Shown here: positions 16,790 to 22,036 of the stretch, piece by piece
Layout: each line of letters begins with the position of its first letter
How positions within the stretch are numbered: the first letter of the stretch is position 1
Notes under the pieces: generated by a model
What the model was told of the DNA's origin: nothing
Database searches by the model: none
The model's input: only the letters and a program-made list of their open reading frames with translations
Assembly (NCBI GenBank): GCA_002438565.1
Contig: DJPN01000012.1
Span: 1-28,134 of the forward strand
Source of the DNA: Alphaproteobacteria bacterium UBA6411
GTDB taxonomy: Bacteria > Pseudomonadota > Alphaproteobacteria > CAAGCB01 > CAG-977
Reading direction: 5' to 3'
DNA: 28,134 nucleotides
Made by a program: the position numbers and the translations under genes

Positions 16790-16867
16790 TTGACCCCGAT
16801 TTATCTTAAAGCGGCTGCGTATCTGTTGCTGTTTATAGCATTTTTGCTTGAAACAATCAACCGATGA
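16790..16867 (+). CDS. Hydrophobic 25-residue peptide, putative type I toxin, module 1
   Basis: The TTG start at 16790 is preceded at ideal distance by GAAAGGGGGTGA, a strong ribosome binding site. The peptide begins MTPIYLKAAAY, continues with the hydrophobic run LLLFIAFLL and ends ETINR: one short membrane-spanning helix with a charged C-terminal tail. The plan recalls membrane-active type I toxins such as TisB and ZorO of Escherichia coli, but no sequence family is recognised. It has its own promoter and a terminator. A near-identical peptide is encoded at 18928-19005. The TTG start was preferred to an in-frame GTG three codons earlier because the GTG directly abuts the binding site. Toxicity is inferred, not shown. 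Confidence 0.68.
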   Translation: MTPIYLKAAAYLLLFIAFLLETINR

Positions 16868-16875
16868 CAGCCTTG

Positions 16876-16916
16876 CGCCCGCGACGGGATAACGACCTGC
16901 CGCGGGCGTTCTTTTT
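16876..16916 (+). terminator. Terminator of toxin mRNA, module 1
   Basis: CGCCCGCG (16876-16883) pairs with CGCGGGCG (16901-16908), with more pairing inside the loop, followed by TTCTTTTT. It lies just after the peptide stop and touches the convergent end of the BRO gene. Confidence 0.82.
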
Positions 16917-17751
16917 ACGCTGCCGCCGCGCGGGCTTCGGGATAGGGAACCAGCACGCCGCGCCCCTGCCACGAACCGACGCGCACCGCGGCGCGGGGAC
17001 GGACGCATTCGGGCAGGGCAAGCAGAGCTTTGATGTGCCGCCCGGCGGAAAACTTCCCGCCGTCGAACAGGCGGCGGATGAACGGGTGCGACATCGCGAC
17101 AAACAGGTGCTTGCGCCCGCGCAGCATGTAGGGGCGAACGCCCGAACCGTGCCTGACGGCGGTTCCGTCGAAACAGGCGGATACAATGATGTCCAGACAC
17201 GCGCGCCCGTCTTCGGCGGTGAATTCGGGAACGTCGCAGCAGTAAACGCTCTCGTCCGTCCCGACGGACGGCAGGGGCGACTGGTCCCACACGCGGCGCG
17301 CCGCGTCCCGTCCGAACAGCAGACGCGTTTCGCGCACAAGGTTAATCCATTGCTGGAACGTGCGGTCGGGCAGATCGGCGAACCCGTCCCCGTCATCACG
17401 AGCCCCGTCAGGGGCGCGGCAATCCATTTCCGGCGCGACGTACATTCCCGTCTTGCGGATCGACGGCAATACCTCCGCCGTCACCCACTTGCGAAACTTT
17501 TTCGCTTCGGGCTTGCGCGAACGGAAAATCAGATTGTACAGCCCGCTTTCATTGATGATAATCCTGTCGCTTCCACCCGACCCTAGACAATATCTAGACT
17601 GCTCATCATCGTCCAGATTCTTAACGGCGTCGGTCGGATTTTGAATTTCCAAAACCCTGCACACGTCGGCGGCGACGAACCACGGCTCGCCGTCCTTTTC
17701 AATCACGCGCACCGCGTTGTCTTCAAAATCGAATACCTGAATGTCGTTCAT
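16915..17751 (-). CDS. BRO-N antirepressor-like protein with helicase-type C-terminal domain
   Basis: A 278-residue protein. Residues 1-105 are a BRO-N domain: VFDFEDNAVRVIEKDGEPWF, FVAADVCRVLEIQNPTDAVK, and a conserved end KKFRKWVTAEVLPSIRKTG. Such proteins bind DNA and often act as phage antirepressors. Residues 110-125 are a low-complexity acidic linker that corresponds to a palindromic DNA element at 17391-17425. The C-terminal 65 residues (HLFVAMSHPFIRRLF to GSWQGRGVLVPYP) match the C-terminus of the P-loop helicase encoded at 20171-22036. The ATG at 17751 has AAAGGA upstream. The gene is inserted between type I modules 1 and 2. Whether it controls lysogeny or replication is open. Confidence 0.78.
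   Translation of the reverse strand: MNDIQVFDFEDNAVRVIEKDGEPWFVAADVCRVLEIQNPTDAVKNLDDDEQSRYCLGSGGSDRIIINESGLYNLIFRSRKPEAKKFRKWVTAEVLPSIRKTGMYVAPEMDCRAPDGARDDGDGFADLPDRTFQQWINLVRETRLLFGRDAARRVWDQSPLPSVGTDESVYCCDVPEFTAEDGRACLDIIVSACFDGTAVRHGSGVRPYMLRGRKHLFVAMSHPFIRRLFDGGKFSAGRHIKALLALPECVRPRAAVRVGSWQGRGVLVPYPEARAAAA
17391..17425. repeat. Palindromic element copy inside the BRO gene
   Basis: The plus strand reads CGTCATCACGAG, then a hairpin CCCCGTCAGGGG, then CGCGGCAATCC. This is the same layout as the two intergenic copies at 17767-17869 (CGTCATTGCGAG, variable stem, CGCGGCAATCC). It stays in frame and codes for the acidic linker between the two domains of the BRO protein. Confidence 0.6.
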
Positions 17752-17766
17752 TTTTTTCTATCCTTT

Positions 17767-17869
17767 CTCTCTTTTCGTCATTGCGAGGAGCGAAGCGACG
17801 CGGCAATCCATAAACCCGCGCGCCTCTCTTTTCGTCATTGCGAGCCCGCCTTGGCGGGCGCGGCAATCC
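17767..17869. repeat. Two copies of a GTCATTGCGAG...GGCAATCC palindromic repeat
   Basis: Two units, 17767-17809 and 17823-17869, both start TCTCTTTTCGTCATTGCGAG or nearly so and both end CGCGGCAATCC; the central stems differ (AGCGAAGCGACG against CCCGCCTTGGCGGG). They fill the gap between the 56-residue gene and the BRO gene, and may form hairpins in its leader. Such intergenic palindromes are common in several bacterial lineages and probably came from the host. Confidence 0.75.
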
Positions 17870-17878
17870 CGTGATTGT

Positions 17879-18049
17879 TCACTTCAATTTCCCCATCGCG
17901 TCCAGCGCGCGAATGGTGTCGATGATGATTTTGTCTTCGGCGAACGCGTCCGCTTCGCCGCGTTCGACGGCGCGTCTGCTCATCGGCTTTTTGACGCCGA
18001 CCGCCGCGCAAACCGCGCGGTATAACTCGAATTGCTTGATTTTGCTCAT
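17879..18049 (-). CDS. Small unknown protein upstream of the BRO gene
   Basis: A 56-residue, highly charged and mostly helical protein starting MSKIKQFELYRAVCAAVGVK, with a basic middle (MSRRAVERGEADAFAEDKII) and ending ALDAMGKLK. It has a proper ribosome binding site (AAAAGGG, about 8 bases upstream) and shares the codon style of the phage genes, which supports a real gene despite its size. It is not recognised. It is the first gene after the promoter at 18229-18258 and is followed by the palindromic repeats and the BRO gene, so it probably belongs to the same transcript. Confidence 0.6.
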   Translation of the reverse strand: MSKIKQFELYRAVCAAVGVKKPMSRRAVERGEADAFAEDKIIIDTIRALDAMGKLK

Positions 18050-18098
18050 TTTGTTGCCCTTTTCTTACAAAGGTTGCCTGACCCCGTCAGGCGCGGGG

Positions 18099-18219
18099 GG
18101 TTAAGAACGTGCAACAAATCACGTGGGCTTCTTCGATATATCCGCCGCCCCCCCGCATATTCGGGCATAAAAAAGGCGTCTGACGGGACGTTGACCGTTT
18201 GTTGTTTGAGTTCTTAACC
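18099..18219. repeat. Distant inverted repeat in the leader of the small gene
   Basis: GGTTAAGAAC at 18099-18108 is matched by its exact reverse complement at 18210-18219; the next bases inward are similar too (CAACAAAT against AACAACAAAC). A smaller hairpin GCCTGACCCCGTCAGGC lies at 18076-18092. They could be operator half-sites or a leader fold. No gene is visible between 18050 and 18361. Confidence 0.45.
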
Positions 18220-18228
18220 TCGACAACC

Positions 18229-18258
18229 ACCATACGCCCCCGCCGATTCCGTTGTCAA
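18229..18258 (-). promoter_or_regulatory. Leftward promoter for the small gene and BRO gene
   Basis: A minus-strand TTGACA (plus 18253-18258), an 18-base spacer and TATGGT (plus 18229-18234). It lies directly after a terminator T-tract, exactly like the late promoter at 16587-16616. Confidence 0.55.
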
Positions 18259-18259
18259 C

Positions 18260-18289
18260 AAAAAAAAGGGTGTCGGTATTAGCGACCCC
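18260..18289 (-). terminator. Leftward terminator after the palindrome cluster
   Basis: On the minus strand GGG-GTCG, loop CTAATAC, CGAC-A-CCC, then eight T. The flanking TTGTCAACA plus A-run is the same as at the antitoxin RNA terminators of modules 1 and 3, so this may end a further small RNA. Confidence 0.65.
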
Positions 18290-18395
18290 CTTTCCGACCT
18301 GCTGTCGGTATTAACGACATCAGCTGCTGGATGTGCATAATCTGCACACCCTAAGTTAAACTTAGCCCGCCTGTCCCGCATAATGTGCGGGACAG
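18272..18395. repeat. Cluster of five short palindromes with TAAT/ATTA-type loops
   Basis: Five hairpins follow each other: GTCGGTATTAGCGAC (18272-18286), GTCGGTATTAACGAC (18304-18318), GTGCATAATCTGCAC (18333-18347), CTAAGTTAAACTTAG (18351-18365), and a 25-base one at 18371-18395 (CTGTCCCGCA, loop TAATG, TGCGGGACAG). Four of the five loops hold TATTA or TAAT. The stems differ, so these are not simple copies. They may structure an RNA or be a protein-binding array. Confidence 0.65.
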
Positions 18396-18415
18396 ATGGG
18401 ACAAGGTGTACTCAC
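18362..18415 (-). CDS. Possible 17-residue leader peptide
   Basis: A GTG at 18415 is preceded 10 bases upstream by AAAGGAGG, an excellent ribosome binding site. The frame codes for MSTPCPICPAHYAGQAG and then stops. CPIC resembles one half of a zinc-binding knuckle, but the peptide ends too soon for a finger. It is located just after the antitoxin RNA 2 terminator and overlaps two hairpins of the palindrome cluster, so it could be a regulatory leader or a remnant of a longer gene. Confidence 0.3.
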   Translation of the reverse strand: MSTPCPICPAHYAGQAG

Positions 18416-18435
18416 AATGTGTGTCCCTCCTTTAC

Positions 18436-18512
18436 AAAAAAAACGCCCGCGGTTCACGACGCCGCGGGCTGAAATCGGAGGTAATCCCCCTGTCAAAGCA
18501 CATACCCTTGAT
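18436..18512 (-). ncRNA. Antitoxin-like small RNA, module 2
   Basis: The transcript is predicted from a minus-strand promoter (TTGTAA, 18 bases, TATAAT at plus 18519-18524) to a terminator (GCCCGCGG stem at plus 18445-18469, then eight T), about 77 nt. Its complement carries the binding site and start region of toxin 2 in altered form, with ATCCCC and GCACATACC in the same order as at 18604-18628. These blocks are specific to module 2. Confidence 0.66.
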
Positions 18513-18518
18513 ATTTTC

Positions 18519-18569
18519 ATTATAGGCACGGCTGTTTTTGTTTTACAAGCTTTTTTTGCCTGCTATATT
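18519..18569. promoter_or_regulatory. Divergent promoters of module 2
   Basis: Same layout as module 1: rightward TTTACA (18542-18547), 16 bases, TATATT (18564-18569); leftward TTGTAA (plus 18543-18548), 18 bases, TATAAT (plus 18519-18524). The -35 boxes overlap. Confidence 0.72.
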
Positions 18570-18609
18570 CGTTCTGCCGTACTCTTGCGGCTGAAAGGGG
18601 GTGATCCCC

Positions 18610-18690
18610 TTGAATATCGGCACATACCTCAAAGCGATTGCCTATGCTCTGCTCAGTATAGCCATGTTGCTTGAACTGGTAAAGCGGTAA
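18610..18690 (+). CDS. Hydrophobic 26-residue peptide, putative type I toxin, module 2
   Basis: TTG start with GAAAGGGGGTGA at ideal distance. The peptide begins MNIGTYLKAIAY, has the hydrophobic core ALLSIAMLL and ends ELVKR. It differs from the peptides of modules 1 and 3 at about half its positions, yet keeps the YLKA or HLKA motif, the aromatic residue before the core, the Leu-Leu-Glu at the end of the helix and the basic C-terminus. This pattern of conserved protein features, not mere DNA similarity, supports a functional peptide. Own promoter and terminator. The toxin role is inferred. Confidence 0.66.
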   Translation: MNIGTYLKAIAYALLSIAMLLELVKR

Positions 18691-18699
18691 TCGCTTTTG

Positions 18700-18740
18700 C
18701 GTCCGCGGCGGATTCACGACCCGCCGCGGGCGTTCTTTTA
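18700..18740 (+). terminator. Terminator of toxin mRNA, module 2
   Basis: A 12-bp stem (CGTCCGCGGCGG with CCGCCGCGGGCG, one G-T pair) with a 9-base loop, followed by TTCTTTTA. Confidence 0.83.
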
Positions 18741-18757
18741 ACCCTCTTTGTCAACAC

Positions 18758-18830
18758 AAAAAAATGACCGCGGGTGGTAAATCCGCGGTCTGAAAGAAGG
18801 TGATTCGATTGCTGTCTTTTCATCTCTTAT
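18758..18830 (-). ncRNA. Antitoxin-like small RNA, module 3
   Basis: Minus-strand promoter TTGTAA, 18 bases, TATAAT (plus 18837-18842); terminator with a GACCGCGG/CCGCGGTC stem (plus 18766-18790) and a T run. Its complement (plus 18791-18826) matches 29 of 36 bases of the toxin 3 binding site and start region (18910-18945), with ATTGCTGTC over the start codon and TTCATCTC after it. Confidence 0.69.
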
Positions 18831-18836
18831 GCCCTT

Positions 18837-18887
18837 ATTATAACCACATCGGATTTTGTTTTACAAGGCATTTTTGTCTGCTATATT
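18837..18887. promoter_or_regulatory. Divergent promoters of module 3
   Basis: Rightward TTTACA (18860-18865), 16 bases, TATATT (18882-18887); leftward TTGTAA (plus 18861-18866), 18 bases, TATAAT (plus 18837-18842). Identical architecture to modules 1 and 2. Confidence 0.72.
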
Positions 18888-18927
18888 CATTCCGCCGTAC
18901 CTTTACGGTTGAAAGGAGGTGAAGAAA

Positions 18928-19005
18928 TTGCTGTCAATTCATCTCAAAGCGGCTGCGTATCTGTTGCTGTTTATAGCATTCTTGCTTGAAACAATCAACC
19001 GATAA
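18928..19005 (+). CDS. Hydrophobic 25-residue peptide, putative type I toxin, module 3
   Basis: TTG start 8 bases after the GGAGG of a full-consensus binding site (AAAGGAGGTGA). The peptide begins MLSIHLKAAAY and from there on is identical to that of module 1 (LLLFIAFLL core, ETINR end). The DNA after codon 6 differs from module 1 at only a few positions, while codons 2-6, where the small RNA pairs, differ at most positions. Own promoter and terminator. Toxin function is inferred from size, membrane-helix character and the paired antisense-type RNA. Confidence 0.68.
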   Translation: MLSIHLKAAAYLLLFIAFLLETINR

Positions 19006-19012
19006 CAGCCTG

Positions 19013-19053
19013 CGCCCGCGGCGGCTTGGTAACCCGCCGCGGGCGTTCTTTTT
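19013..19053 (+). terminator. Terminator of toxin mRNA, module 3
   Basis: A perfect 12-bp stem (CGCCCGCGGCGG/CCGCCGCGGGCG), a 9-base loop and TTCTTTTT. It meets the convergent end of the next minus-strand gene. Confidence 0.86.
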
Positions 19054-19267
19054 AGGCATTGTCCTTTTGCTCCGCGCCGTCCCTCGGTTTTCTGACGGTC
19101 AGCCGCATTTTGACGTACTTGCGCCCGTCCGGCGTTTCGTGAAACCAGCCGCCGATGTTGTACGTTACGCCGCTGACGACGCACGATCCCGTCATGTCGG
19201 GACTGTTTTCATACTGCTTGTTTCCGTTCGGAAACAGCGCGCCCGTCAAATTGTCGTTATAGCTCAT
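19052..19267 (-). CDS. DUF736-like small phage protein
   Basis: A 71-residue protein starting MSYNDNLTGALFPNGNKQYE, then SPDMTGSCVVSGVTYNIGGW. The pattern (N-T-G-A-L-F, then P-D-x-T-G-S, V-x-Y-x-I-x-x-W) is common in small beta-rich proteins of phage early regions, often found near replication genes; a role in binding nucleic acids has been suggested but I cannot confirm it. ATG with GGAG 9 bases upstream. It is the last gene of the early leftward operon and ends in the module 3 toxin terminator. Confidence 0.65.
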   Translation of the reverse strand: MSYNDNLTGALFPNGNKQYENSPDMTGSCVVSGVTYNIGGWFHETPDGRKYVKMRLTVRKPRDGAEQKDNA

Positions 19268-19271
19268 CTTT

Positions 19272-19442
19272 TCACACTCCGTCGAAATAAATCCACCGCC
19301 CGGTTTGGGCGTCCACCATCTTTTTGCCGTCTTTCGTACGGACGCGGTGATAAAACTTTACCGCTTCGTCGTACAAGGCGAACGTTCTGAAACGCGTTTG
19401 CGCGCCCTCGCTCCAAAAAACAACGTATCTTTCATCATCCAT
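19272..19442 (-). CDS. Small unknown early protein
   Basis: A 56-residue protein, MDDERYVVFWSEGAQTRFRT at the start and MVDAQTGRWIYFDGV near the end, rich in aromatic and charged residues with alternating beta-like segments. Family not recognised. The ATG at 19442 has GGGAGG 6 bases upstream, which lies inside the upstream gene, and the two genes overlap by 8 bases. A much longer open reading upstream in this frame has no support. Confidence 0.6.
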   Translation of the reverse strand: MDDERYVVFWSEGAQTRFRTFALYDEAVKFYHRVRTKDGKKMVDAQTGRWIYFDGV

Positions 19443-19770
19443 GACAGCCTCCCTTGAACGCGCAGTCGCGGCGCATTTTGGAACGTTTCCCGCCGTTCGC
19501 CTTTTCTTTTGCCCAAAACACCTTGGACGACCAGCTTCTGCCCTGGTCGGTTTCCGCCGCGCGCGGGCGCTCCTTTTCGGTCGCGCAAACAGCTTCGGCG
19601 CAGTACGCCGCCGCTTCGCTTTCCCGCCTGAACCACCGCGACAGCTCAAAAGCTTCCGCGGTAAGTCCCATGACGCCGTAGCGGCATTTGAATACGGGAC
19701 CGCAGTCGTACGCGACAAAACGTTTTTGCGCCTTGTACCACGCCGTCTTTTTCAGTTCTTTCAGTTTCAT
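19435..19770 (-). CDS. Unknown early protein rich in basic residues
   Basis: A 111-residue protein, strongly basic, starting MKLKELKKTAWYKAQKRFVA, with six cysteines scattered (YDCGPVFKCRYG, YCAEAVCATEK, RDCAFKGGCHG). The paired Cys near the end (CAFKGGCH) could bind a metal, but no known zinc-finger pattern is met. The ATG at 19770 has GGAGG 7 bases upstream and overlaps the stop of the upstream gene, so translation is coupled. Function unknown. Confidence 0.55.
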   Translation of the reverse strand: MKLKELKKTAWYKAQKRFVAYDCGPVFKCRYGVMGLTAEAFELSRWFRRESEAAAYCAEAVCATEKERPRAAETDQGRSWSSKVFWAKEKANGGKRSKMRRDCAFKGGCHG

Positions 19771-20171
19771 AAATTTTCCTCCCTCATTTCGTCGTATGCG
19801 TCCGCCACGGCGTCCAACGCGAAACAAACCGCTTGATAAACGCCGCAAATCCGTTTGGTCGACGGATTGAACACGCCGCGGCACGCCAGCCAGTCGGTCG
19901 CCGTTTTGTCTTCGATGACGAAAAAACGGGCGGTGTAAAACAAATCGCCCAGTTTCCGCATCACGCGGACATAACGGTCCGTCCCCGTCAGAACATCGAC
20001 GGGCATATCGCACGGCTTTCCGCCGCGCACTTGATTCAGCGCGCAGTTCACGCGCGGCACGAATTCGCTTTTTTCGTAATCGTGCAGCAGCCGTTCCGCT
20101 GCCCTCAAACGGCGGACGGCTTTCCCGCCGCCGCCCAGCTTTCCTTTTTGAAACAGTCTTGCGATATACAT
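19767..20171 (-). CDS. Unknown early protein, 134 residues
   Basis: Begins MYIARLFQKGKLGGGGKAVR. Mostly helical, with a basic first third and an acidic C-terminus (DAVADAYDEMREENL). No family recognised. Its ATG shares a base with the stop of the helicase gene, and its stop overlaps the next start by 4 bases (ATGA), so it is translated with the replication genes and may serve them. Upstream in-frame extension was rejected since it lies within the helicase gene. Confidence 0.55.
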   Translation of the reverse strand: MYIARLFQKGKLGGGGKAVRRLRAAERLLHDYEKSEFVPRVNCALNQVRGGKPCDMPVDVLTGTDRYVRVMRKLGDLFYTARFFVIEDKTATDWLACRGVFNPSTKRICGVYQAVCFALDAVADAYDEMREENL

Positions 20172-22036
20172 CAGATTTCCACCCCCATATATTTCAAATC
20201 GACATACGTTCCCTTGCCCTGCCAGCCGCCCAGCCGCTCGTTTTTGTTGGACGGCTGCGCGCTGGGGAAATACCGCAGGGCTTGCGTCCATCCCGCCGTC
20301 TTGCCGGGCGCGCCGCGCCAATCTGTGTCCTCAAAGATTTTCAACAGCTGCGGATGCCCCGAACCGGCGACGAACAAAACGGACGCGGAATGCCCGCCGA
20401 TGTCTTTCGACACCACTTTCAGCCCGATTTTCATCAGTTCCTTGTTCGCGTCTTCGCGCGTGACGGACGTTTCTTTGGGATTCGCCGCCGCCATGACCAA
20501 ATCGCCGATTGTCGTCGTCGAACCGCCCTGCCATTTGCGCACTTCCTGCCCCATCAAAAACTTGGCGCAGTTTTCGGGAACGGTGCCGGATTCGTCGAAA
20601 TCGCTTTGGATTTTGTTGTAAATCTCCGAAACCAGCCGTTCGTCTTCTTCGGTGATGGAAAAATCGTCCGTCGTTGCGATTTTGTAAAACGCCAGCATTG
20701 TGCCGTACACGTCGCCGATGCGGCTTTTCGACGATTTTTCGGCGAACAAAGCCATAAAATTCTTTAAAACCGTTTCGTAATCCGCCCAATGATCGATAAC
20801 GCGGCGCATGATGATTTCGCCGACGCGCTTCAAACGCGCGGACGAAAAATCGGGTTCGACCTCGTTATGCAGCGGGTCCAGCGACAAAATCGCGATGCGC
20901 TCCACGTCTGCGACGGACAGCGGCGGAACGATGATGGATGAAAACGAAAACGAACTTTTCAGCTCGAAATTGACTGCGGAATGGTCTTGCCCGCCGCGCC
21001 CCGCGGTCGAACCGGACACGCTGGAACGCGCCAGAATGATAAGCTGCTTCAGCTTTTCGGGATCTTGGTCGGTTTCGCATTCGTCCAAAGCCACGGGCAA
21101 ATGCGATCCGCCGATGCTTTGACGCACGAACGCTTCGGTGTAAATGCCGCAAGTGATGACGTTTTTACCCAGAACGCCTTTCATCACGCGTTCGATTAGG
21201 GTCGATTTGCCCGTCTGCTGCGTTCCGGTAATCCAAACCGCGGGACGCCACTTCAGCGCGCCGCCGAACGGCGACCCCGCCAGATAGCCCATCATCAGCG
21301 CGGGCGCGTAGCCGTTGCGCCAATTCCACGTCTTCAAATCCCCATAAAACGCGCGCATGAAATCCAAATCGTCCGCTTGCGGCTTGCCGGGCTTGCTCAG
21401 GGCTGGCGCGCTCGCGTAAACATATCCGTTGACTTCCGAACCGCCCTTTTCCTTGGTTTTCGTCTTGCCGTCGCGGGAAACGAACCATACTTCGTCGCCG
21501 AAATGGTAAATCAGTTCGTCGTCGTCTCCGCGCCACGCGCCGACGGAACGCACCGAACCGTTCGGGTCGAAAATGCCGAACGCTTGGCTTTTCTTGAAAC
21601 ACGCGGCGGTCAGCGTAGACAGCATGCCCGCGGCGTTGAAATCGTTTTTCTTGACCTTCACGCCGCCGTCGCCGTCGGCAACCCATTTCGGAAAATAGAT
21701 TTCCAGCTTTTCCGCCTCGTCGCCCGCCAAAGCGCGGCAAACGGCGGCGCTCAATTCGCCCGCGCGGTAGGACAGCACTTGCCCCAGCGGGTTCAGGAAA
21801 TACAGGTAATTCCCGTTTGCGCCCAGCGGCTTGCTGGGAAACCCTTTCGGCATGCCCCATTTGTCCTTTATGGCATAGGGCGGCGCGTCGTACGGCTTCG
21901 TCATTTCGTTGTAGGCGTCCAGAACTTTCTGCTGCTCGGACGTGGGTTTGCTCTTTTCGGGTTCGGGCAAATCGGACCATTCTTCGGCTTGTTCCCGACA
22001 TTCCCGTATTTTTTTCAAATTTTCGCTGCTGTTCAT
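20171..22036 (-). CDS. P-loop replicative helicase (DUF927/D5-like)
   Basis: A 621-residue ATPase. Walker A is WITGTQQTGKST (near residue 270), Walker B is LPVALDECE (near 315), and a later arginine-bearing segment (PPLSVADVERIAILSLD) fits the sensor/finger region of phage D5/DUF927-type helicases. The N-terminal 200 residues, with YLYFLNPLGQVLSYRAGE, resemble the region that in such proteins meets the primase. The last 70 residues (LFVAGSGHPQLLKIF to GGWQGKGTYVDLKY) recur at the end of the BRO protein. It would unwind phage DNA at the origin, together with the Toprim primase of 23124-24245. ATG with AGGA upstream. A 270-base gap separates it from the preceding gene. Confidence 0.78.
   Translation of the reverse strand: MNSSENLKKIRECREQAEEWSDLPEPEKSKPTSEQQKVLDAYNEMTKPYDAPPYAIKDKWGMPKGFPSKPLGANGNYLYFLNPLGQVLSYRAGELSAAVCRALAGDEAEKLEIYFPKWVADGDGGVKVKKNDFNAAGMLSTLTAACFKKSQAFGIFDPNGSVRSVGAWRGDDDELIYHFGDEVWFVSRDGKTKTKEKGGSEVNGYVYASAPALSKPGKPQADDLDFMRAFYGDLKTWNWRNGYAPALMMGYLAGSPFGGALKWRPAVWITGTQQTGKSTLIERVMKGVLGKNVITCGIYTEAFVRQSIGGSHLPVALDECETDQDPEKLKQLIILARSSVSGSTAGRGGQDHSAVNFELKSSFSFSSIIVPPLSVADVERIAILSLDPLHNEVEPDFSSARLKRVGEIIMRRVIDHWADYETVLKNFMALFAEKSSKSRIGDVYGTMLAFYKIATTDDFSITEEDERLVSEIYNKIQSDFDESGTVPENCAKFLMGQEVRKWQGGSTTTIGDLVMAAANPKETSVTREDANKELMKIGLKVVSKDIGGHSASVLFVAGSGHPQLLKIFEDTDWRGAPGKTAGWTQALRYFPSAQPSNKNERLGGWQGKGTYVDLKYMGVEI

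Noticed and set aside
17770..18104. Plus-strand frames across the palindromic repeats
   Set aside because: They translate the repeats and the antisense of the 56-residue gene and show no protein pattern or ribosome binding site.
16620..19053. CRISPR-like array
   Set aside because: Three repeat units look periodic at first, but they are about 300 bases long, contain promoters, terminators and a conserved peptide frame, and have no uniform short repeats with spacers.
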